From Oscarella lobularis (Eukaryota > Porifera > Homoscleromorpha > Homosclerophorida > Oscarellidae), in assembly GCF_947507565.1 (NCBI RefSeq), contig NC_089185.1, forward strand, positions 124,001 through 188,000: a stretch of 64,000 bases of DNA, read 5' to 3'. The position numbers and the translations under genes were made by a program. Below the pieces are notes generated by a model. The model had not been told where the DNA came from and did no database searches. It worked only from the letters and a program-made list of their open reading frames with translations. This document shows, in pieces, positions 57,098 through 64,000 of this stretch (within the stretch, counting starts at the first letter, position 1; the number at the start of each line of letters is the position of its first letter).

Positions 57098-59346
57098 ATG
57101 CACAATTTTATCCGACTCTACTGTCTAACTATCATTGCGGCGGCTGTGGCGTCGATCGCATTCGCTCAAAACAAACGGCGATCGTCCAGTCGACTGATGA
57201 TAGACGATCTTCAGAGTCAAGTGACGCTCCTACGAGAAGAACTGCGCAACTGTTCGTGTCGACGTCCGCGTCAAATGGACATAACTCTCCTGGGTAACAA
57301 CAAAGTGACGTGCAACGATCGATCGCCGGCCGGGTAAGTACCGCCGCCTCCGGCCATACGTCGCCGCTTTCTATAGCATAGTTGCGATCTAACCAACCAA
57401 ATGCCCTCCCTTTGTAGATACTACATTCGCAAGACCGTCAGTTCAAAACGATGGATCATCTATCTCGAAGGTTCGATTTTCCTATTTGATCAGCCTAACC
57501 AGTTTAGTATCAGTGGACAGTACATAGAGTGACGAATCTCCTAGTAGAGAAGTCAACTGTATAGGGTTTCTGTTTCTGTTCCCATTTCGCACTGCCAAGA
57601 AGAGACGAGCCTGTAGGGGCGCCGAGAGATCCGCTAGCCTGCGCTATCGGTGCCAAGCGGACGTTCCTCAATGTTCTCCCGTTCCTAATGTTTTCCCCCT
57701 CGTATTACGTAACTTCCACTGTTTGTGACCCTTGACGTCCTATGACGCTCGGTCTCCAAGAGCACCATGTGCGCGGATGTTGAAATGACAGTGATAGGCT
57801 TCGTCGAACTATTTGAATAGAGGCAGCTAAGGGAGACTATTCGATAAATTGGGGGCGGGAAAGATGCGGCTGTCCTTGATTGACCGTTATCAATACCACG
57901 TTAGCGCTCAAACTCCTTCTGTCAACGCACTCCAGGAGTTTCTTTTGCAGCAACATCTAATTGACCTCTCGAATCTAGGTGGAGGTTACTGTTACAATAC
58001 AAAAATGTGCGACGAAAGACGACGTGACAAAGATGACGGCGGTCAGTTCATGATGTCGTCCAATTACTGGACATCGAAAAAATCCAGTCAGTCGACCGAA
58101 CGGCGAAGCAATTGCGTACTAACTACTGTTCATTCTACCAGCCGATATGGGCATCCTCTCCCCAGACATAGAGAAGAATCCGTCATGGTGGAATGCCAAT
58201 GCTGTGTAAGTGCCTTTCGTTCGGCTTCCATTGACCGCACCGTCGCCACCGACCGCTGAATTCTTTCCTCCTTTGTAGGTTCATTCCGTACTGTTCGAGC
58301 GATCTCTGGAGCGGAAATCAATCGCATGAAAACACATCAAACGGTCGGTAGAAAACTGTCTGCGCTTTCCACTTTCACCATCGAATTCTATGCAGACGAA
58401 TACGTGTTTATGGGCTCTAGAATTATTGCCGAAGTCGTTGCCGAACTATTGGAGAGAGAAGGAATGCGTAATGCAACGCAAATTCTCCTAGCTGGAAGCA
58501 GGTGAGAGGACGTACGCGCGACCCACTTAACAACTTAGTTAGATTTTCATTTCTTTCTAATTCCGTTATGCCAGCGCTGGAGGCATAGGGGTCATGCTGA
58601 ACGTCGATAAAGTAGCGACGCAGATCAAGAACGCAGGATCGAAAGCCGAAGTACGCGGAATTAGCGATTCTGGGTGGTTCGTTGATCATAAGTGCGACTG
58701 TAATGCCAACGGGGGCAACGTTGCGTGCTCGCCGAGTGTGGCTGTCAAGCAAGGTTACCATCTTTGGCACGCAGCCGTTCCCGAGAGCTGTGCCAAAAAG
58801 CACTCCGCTGCCCCTTGGAAATGTTTTTTCGGGGAAATTCTCTATCCCCACATCAAAAGTAAGTCTGAATAGCCCGAATCTCTTTTTTGCGAGGAACCTA
58901 TTCATCTAGCCGATCTCTTCGTGTCTCAATGGCTCTTCGACATCGCGCAGCTGGAGATCAGCAACATCCCTTTCCCAGATCCAAGCTCGAAAAGAGAAGT
59001 GAAGTGTCTAATGAAAATGTGTCACAAAGTTCGCAAAAGTTTGAAGACTGTCGGGTGCGCGAACCACCACAGCGACACAGCGTATAATAATACCGTACCA
59101 TTTCTTTCTAGATCCGCTTTTGCTCCCGGCTGTCTGTCACACAACTTACTTGTGAGCAAAGATTGGAACGACGTCGTTATAGATGGCAAGTCGCTTCCCC
59201 AAGTGTTCGACTGCTGGTTTCCCAAACTGCCGGGAAAGAAATGCACCAATCATCGCTATGTTGACAAATGCGAATGGCCGTTGGCCAATGGATCTTGCCC
59301 TCCTGTTTACCATCCGTACAACAAGAACAGTCCCATCATGGGCTAA
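57098..59346 (+). CDS. NOTUM: NOTUM, secreted palmitoleoyl-protein carboxylesterase
   Basis: A secreted hydrolase that removes palmitoleate from Wnt proteins and so inactivates them. The start MHNFIRLYCLTIIAAAVASI is a signal peptide. Then a short coiled region, MDITLLGNNKVTCNDRSPAG and YYIRKTVSSKRWIIYLEG. An intron of about 510 nt precedes GGGYCYNTKMCDERR. Then WWNANAVFIPYCSSDLWSG, EYVFMGSRIIAEVVAELLER-like sequence, and the nucleophile elbow AGSSAGGIGVMLNVDKVATQ. VRGISDSGWFVDH supplies the oxyanion/acid region and SAFAPGCLSHNLLVSKDW the catalytic His. The C-terminus is Cys-rich. The catalytic Ser codon is split by an intron (AG at 58500-58501, C at 58575). Length and Cys spacing match animal Notum. 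Confidence 0.95.
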
Positions 59347-60217
59347 CTTAGAATTCGCTGACATTAGATATAGGATAATAGCACCGACTTCACTGCCTGA
59401 GAGCATGCAGTTTATCAGACAGGCACAGCATGCATTCGTAGAGAGCGCACAATTCAACACGCCGTCCCAACGATTTCGTCTATGAAAGACGACCTTTATG
59501 TAATAAGGCTCAGGCGAATAAACTTGAGAGCGTAGAAGAGAACGACGACGATGTACGTGATCGACGTCAGGTGCGAATAGATAATTCACCAAAGCAGTAG
59601 CCGCCGCAATAAGAAACCTCCAAAAGGACCGATTTAATGCAAACGACTTTTAAAAAGCAGCGGGAGAGGACGTCTAATGACGTATTCTATTCGTGCTAGC
59701 AGCATTTCCCCCCCACAAAGCATCACAACGACATCTACATCCCTGTACGAAATAGCTGGCCTTTGACGCAATCTATAGTCCAGCGGGCTTGCACTGGACG
59801 AAGCTCTACGGAGAGATCGCCCCGAGATGACGTCTATTTTCTTAGGAACGAAAATAGAAGGGAGATCGGCTCAGGCCACCAACGATGTGCGGAAAGCCAA
59901 ACAGGTGAATCTGGTCGGTTCGCAACGATGCACGCCTCAAGCTATGGATAATACAACCTAGGGCTTCTATACGTTATGATAAGGGGAGCCAATGGTAGAT
60001 ACGCTGCCGCCGCCGCCGCCGCCGCCACCGCCGCCGCCGCTGTCAACAAATCCGTCACGGACTCAGGCACATTGAATTTGAAGCCGGTCAAAGGATCGCT
60101 CGCCGGCCACGCCATATTAAATCAAGTGAACATCTCCGATTCAAGGAAATCGGTAGATAGGAGGCTCGTGTTTGGGTTTGTATGACATGCAAGGGACTCG
60201 CTCGTTCACTCACCCAC
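59347..60217. other. Convergent spacer, NOTUM 3' / HGD 3'
   Basis: 870 bp between two converging stop codons. It contains a GCC-triplet run (60005-60041) inside open frames on both strands (see findings). The part 59,350-59,975 shows nothing I can assign. Confidence 0.45.
60005..60041. repeat. (GCC)n triplet repeat
   Basis: About a dozen GCC triplets with one ACC interruption. It would encode polyalanine on either strand, or polyglycine on the minus strand in another frame. Confidence 0.9.
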
Positions 60218-62585
60218 TCACTTGGACGTCGTCGACGACGACTTCCATTCCGGGTCGAAATGACTGACCAGCGTCGACCAGGCCTTGTAATAATCGTGAT
60301 CGACGGTGCCGCACGTCTCCGCCGACCATTCCGTCAACGCCATACTGAAGGACGACTCAAACATGAACCCCTAGAGAAAATTAAATTCAGCGGCGCTTAG
60401 ATGACGAGAGACGTACCATCGATCCATCAGCAACGCGACTCGGTTTCAAATCAGCTGTTGAGGCGGCCGAAAAAACGGCTGCGTCCGGTCCGTGAGGTGT
60501 CATCATGCTGTGAAGGGAAGCGCCGCCAGGTAGGAAGTTCTTTTTCTAAACAACCCCCCGCAGAAACGATTTGCAAGGCAGATCAAGAAGAAGACGATAG
60601 CCGCTTTCACCTTTGCCTCATATCGACCGCAAATGAGGCCCATAAATTCGCTCATGCAATTCCCTGTTCGCGAACGCAGACGTGACGTCTGTGAGATAAG
60701 GGTAACGTCATGAGAACTAACTGTGATAATACGGCGGTCGAAAGGTATGCTCCTGAACGCTCCATCGCGGCGGGAAGATGACAAAGTCGGCGACGGCGAC
60801 GCCCGGCTTCGGGGACGGACACGTCAATACAGTAAATATTGACGGATCCTAATCGCGAATGTGTTCCAACTTGAAATGAGCCGCGAGAACGAACGGTTAC
60901 CGCGTGATCGAAACTGACGGCGTTGACCGTCATAAAATTGGCGAGATCGTACTTGTACGGAACGTAATTTCCATGCCATCCAACCACATCAAAGGGCGAG
61001 TGAGCCTTCACGGAAGGGAGGGAGGGAGGGAGGGATGAAGGGAGGGAAGGGAGGTAGACGTTAGTTATGCAAACGCACGAGGCCGCAAAGGGCGAAAAAT
61101 CACAACCACACTGTTGCGGAGGCAATTAGATGCGCGACTATACATAGGAGATCATAGGAAGTGGTTCCCCGGGGTAACCTTCCGCCCTAATCGTTTGCTT
61201 ACTTGAGTGCAAGCGAAGAGAGACCCTTGAAATTTGCTGACTACCGTGTAGCCACTTGGAGGACTTCTGTCCTCAAAACAGGCGACGGGAGTAAGAAAAT
61301 CGCGAGGATAGGCCAAGCCATTTGCGCCTGAAATAAAAGAGAGAGAAACCGGTTTTGTACGCGACTGGAAAACCGACTGCGCGGACTAAAACGAGCCGGA
61401 CGAAGGTGTCGAAATCGCTCTAGTCCCAATGACTACACACAGTGACCCATAGGATATCAATCAAAGTCACTCTGTCAATTTATAACGAATGGGACCGTCA
61501 CTATTCTGCTAAATGCTTACCTATTGGACCCAGATCAGGAAGCCGAAAATGACCGTTGAACACTTCTAATATGTAGCCACGGCTTGGACCAGAAACGTCG
61601 ACTGAAAAACGCATTCCTTGCTAAGGAGGATTGCTAGGTGTGAACTGTGAAGGCTATTTCTTTGGGAGAAGAAGGCTCACTTGAATGACGCAAATTTCAT
61701 TTAGAGTCACCTGCATTTTTCCGAATTCCGTCGTGATTTTTAGTACTCCCTGTTGAGGAACTAAAAGTGCGACACATAAACTCAAAATAATCAATTGAAA
61801 AATGCCTGTTCTACCAATTAACAGATCTCCATCAGCATTATAGAGACACCTGAAATAATCCACTGTACAAAATTACAGGTGCAGCTTTTCCCTCACTTGT
61901 TTTCCATTGAAAAATTGCACAAATACATATGAATTGCTATACCGTTTCTAGTGCGCGGATCGCCGGCTCCGCACACAGTACAGAGCCCCTAAAGGAGGAA
62001 TCGATAAATAAATAAATAAATACTTGTGAGAAAATGAACCTGGACAAAATCCTTTTTCTCGTCGTCTGAAGGAAGTTGAAACGGAAACCAACGCATCTAG
62101 ACTCTTCCTCTTCCATACAAAATTGCACCCAAATCAAAAATTCGCCACCTGATTGGGATTTGTTGGCCATTTTGTAAAATCGTTCGTTAGGGCTCCCTGG
62201 TCAATTTTTTGAAATGGATTATGCCCTACACTAGGTCGAATGCGATAGAGCCAACTACACAGAGATAAATATTGGACGGTCAAGGCCTCGAGGGGGTGCA
62301 CTTCGTGCCTTCTTTTATTCTGGTCTTTCGGAGCTGTGAATGCGGTCCCCGAAAGCTGTTCGGCATACAGTCCGTAGGGGCACACCTGTGGACTGTTCTA
62401 AATGAAAGAAACGCGTCCACGCACTCGACATAGAGACGAAAATCGCCTTACCTGGCCTTTAGGCAAAGCATTCGGAAGCGCTTCCGATGCGAATTCGTTT
62501 CCGAACCCCGTTAAGTACTAAATCACGCAAATTCGCGCACTCAAACGAACGTAAAACGTAAACAAACCTGAAAAGGGTCAGCCAT
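60218..62585 (-). CDS. HGD: HGD, homogentisate 1,2-dioxygenase
   Basis: A non-haem iron enzyme of tyrosine catabolism that opens homogentisate to maleylacetoacetate. The start MADPFQ joins to [20 protein letters not shown], then [75 protein letters not shown] and [38 protein letters not shown] is followed by [20 protein letters not shown], which supplies iron-binding His and Glu, and [13 protein letters not shown]-like sequence with the third ligand His. The C-terminus is [38 protein letters not shown]. The order and length (about 440 residues) fit the family. It is head-to-head with LMBRD1. Confidence 0.95.
61013..61055. repeat. Purine-rich (GGGA)n tract in HGD intron
   Basis: At least eight GGG runs spaced by A or AAG on the plus strand; pyrimidine tract on the HGD coding strand just upstream of an acceptor. 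Confidence 0.9.
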
Positions 62586-62648
62586 TACAAAATCCCGGAC
62601 AACAATCGCAGTCCCGTACCTACCCTGACGTCATTCCTCGTGAAAGAG
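62586..62648. promoter_or_regulatory. 63-bp bidirectional promoter HGD / LMBRD1 with CRE palindrome
   Basis: 63 bp between divergent ATGs. It contains a perfect TGACGTCA (62626-62633), the CREB/ATF binding palindrome, 16 bp before the LMBRD1 ATG. Given how common this palindrome is in the window, regulatory function is not proven. Confidence 0.55.
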
Positions 62649-64000
62649 ATGGCGACGATTCCGTCAGCGGTTCTCGCGGGCATCTGGCTGCCGTTCGTCA
62701 TCGTAGGCGGCCTCTCGCTCTTCCTCTGCTTCTTCTACGTCCGCTATTACCAGCGCCGACGCGACGCCGAAGTCAGCGTGACAATAACAATCATATCGGG
62801 CCTAACCGTCTCTCTCCTCACGCTCGCTCTCATCCCCGTCGACATATTCGGCGTTTCCCAAATGAAAACATCGATGGGCGACTTCAAAGAGTGGTCCGCC
62901 GATCCAAACGCGAGTCGAAAAGACGTCGAATCGACATTTCGCTATATGTACTACGCTTTCTACTCGGTCGTCATGCTCTTCGTCTTTCTCGTTCTACCCT
63001 TCATGTATTTCTACTACGAAGAGGGCGACGAGGGCGTGAGCACGGCGCGTCGATGTTGCTCCGCACTCAAATATTGGATTGGTTTTTGCGTGGCACTTGC
63101 CGTCGTTTTGCTCATCGGCGCTTTCGTTCCCTGGGCGTCTGAACAACAGTTCGATAATAATGAAACGACATCGGACTATGCTCGACTGTTCTTAGGCTCG
63201 TTTGCCTCTAATCGAGGCCAAAATGCCCTTTCCTTTACAATCAGTTTTCTCGCTCTTATTGGAGCCGTTTGTTCGGTTTTGTACACGGGACCGGGTATGG
63301 TCGCTTTGCCTATCGATCTCATTCGAGGATATCGACGCGTGGAAGACGAACGAGATGAATTGACAAGTCGGAAAAAGCGACACGATTCTCATCAACGCAA
63401 TTTCGACTCCAAATACGGACGAGAGCGTCGCGCCATGTCGTCGAAAGATCGAAAACGCATGGAAAATTTCAAGGCGGGAGAACGACTCTTGAAGCGACGT
63501 CAGAAACGATTTGATGCCGCGACAAAAGGATGCGGAATGCGTTGTCATAAGTGCATGAGACCCTTCTCTATTCTATCTGGAATTGTACTCTTTCTCGTCG
63601 CTCTTCTCATCTTCTTCTGTCTACTCATGAATGGAATCGATCGTATCTTGCATTCAAAGGGATATCGTTATGGGTTTCTTTTGAATAAATCGACGCTGCC
63701 CAATCCTGTTGGATATCTGCTTCTCTGGAGTCAGACCTTCTTTCCACTTGATTACGTTCTTCTTATTGCTCTCATCTTCTTCTTTGTCTTTGCGACGCTC
63801 TACGGAATTCGGCGCATGGGCATCTGGTTTTTCTGCCTGAAGATGTATCAAATTCGACCGCATCGAACGCCACCCCAGGGACTTCTCTTTACCGCTTTCA
63901 TTCTCATGACTTTTGTTGTGAGTCTCGGCGTCACCGTGACGACCGTGGCACCGCAATACACGCGCTTTGGTCATCAATTTTTCAATGCCTCGTATAAGGA
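62649..64000 (+). CDS. LMBRD1: LMBRD1, lysosomal cobalamin exporter (partial, runs off right end)
   Basis: A multi-span lysosomal membrane protein of the LIMR family needed with ABCD4 for vitamin B12 release. The frame is open with no intron from the ATG to the window end (451 codons seen). Hydrophobic spans begin at FVIVGGLSLFLCFFYVRYYQ, then SVTITIISGLTVSLLTLALI with PVDIFGVSQMK, VVMLFVFLVLPFMYFYYEEG, IGFCVALAVVLLIGAFVPWA and FTISFLALIGAVCSVLYTGP. A basic cytosolic loop follows. Then PFSILSGIVLFLVALLIFFC, QTFFPLDYVLLIALIFFFVF and YGIRRMGIWFFCLKMYQIRP, then HRTPPQGLLF. These match human LMBRD1 in order. It starts 63 bp from HGD. Confidence 0.95.
   Translation, partial: MATIPSAVLAGIWLPFVIVGGLSLFLCFFYVRYYQRRRDAEVSVTITIISGLTVSLLTLALIPVDIFGVSQMKTSMGDFKEWSADPNASRKDVESTFRYMYYAFYSVVMLFVFLVLPFMYFYYEEGDEGVSTARRCCSALKYWIGFCVALAVVLLIGAFVPWASEQQFDNNETTSDYARLFLGSFASNRGQNALSFTISFLALIGAVCSVLYTGPGMVALPIDLIRGYRRVEDERDELTSRKKRHDSHQRNFDSKYGRERRAMSSKDRKRMENFKAGERLLKRRQKRFDAATKGCGMRCHKCMRPFSILSGIVLFLVALLIFFCLLMNGIDRILHSKGYRYGFLLNKSTLPNPVGYLLLWSQTFFPLDYVLLIALIFFFVFATLYGIRRMGIWFFCLKMYQIRPHRTPPQGLLFTAFILMTFVVSLGVTVTTVAPQYTRFGHQFFNASYK

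Noticed and set aside
61013-61055. Telomere-like or satellite sequence
   Set aside because: The GGGA tract is short and imperfect; it is a simple repeat inside an intron.
1-64000. CRISPR arrays, prokaryotic operons, insertion sequences, retrotransposons
   Set aside because: No regularly spaced repeats, no reverse transcriptase, integrase or transposase motifs, and genes are spliceosomal and eukaryotic throughout.

Overview
This is a compact, intron-rich animal nuclear DNA segment. In 64 kb I count about 26 protein-coding genes on both strands. Most are split by very small introns (about 35-60 nt where I could fix both ends), and intergenic spacers are short, often 43-250 bp between divergent start codons. 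The gene set is metazoan: a NOTUM-type Wnt deacylase, an ASK-type MAP3K, E6AP/UBE3A, WDR59, and a large cadherin/EGF/thrombospondin receptor that matches no bilaterian protein I know. Compactness plus this gene set suggests an early-branching animal with a small genome. A sponge, perhaps a homoscleromorph of the Oscarella type, is my best guess; that is inference, not a database result.

Layout, 1-23 kb: the window opens inside an NDUFB8-like complex I gene (-), then UBE3A (-), a GC-rich stretch I cannot explain (about 4.74-5.34 kb), TAF13 (+), and a 7.2-kb adhesion-receptor gene (-) with TSP1, EGF, Sushi, about a dozen cadherin repeats, EGFs, one membrane span and a tail with two PLYD motifs. 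Next come PDSS2 (+), a four-IQ-motif protein (-), ACAD8 (+), MRPS7 (-), RPL36A/eL42 (-), a USP6NL/RN-tre RabGAP (-) and an ankyrin-repeat protein (+).

Layout, 23-45 kb: GPD1-type glycerol-3-phosphate dehydrogenase (-), an unrecognised GATA-finger-like protein (+), POLR2F/RPB6 (-), EIF1A (+), TRAPPC10 (-), MANEA (+, intronless), POLQ (-, intronless, 1747 aa), CCDC137 (-) and WDR59 (-). Layout, 45-64 kb: CCDC81 (+), an ASK/MAP3K5-family kinase (-), CWC27 (+), NOTUM (+), HGD (-) and LMBRD1 (+, runs off the right end).

The genes are mostly housekeeping and do not form one pathway. The organising theme is head-to-head pairing: IQ protein/ACAD8, USP6NL/ankyrin, GPD1/GATA-like, POLR2F/EIF1A, TRAPPC10/MANEA, WDR59/CCDC81, MAP3K/CWC27 and HGD/LMBRD1 share short upstream spacers that are probably bidirectional promoters. 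The most unusual signals are four GC-AG introns in conserved genes, about twelve perfect TGACGTCA palindromes (roughly one expected by chance), the new-looking adhesion receptor, the GATA-like protein, the short intronless POLQ, and the GC-rich stretch. Most gene models were spliced by eye: ends are firm where conserved termini are visible, internal exon borders less so.
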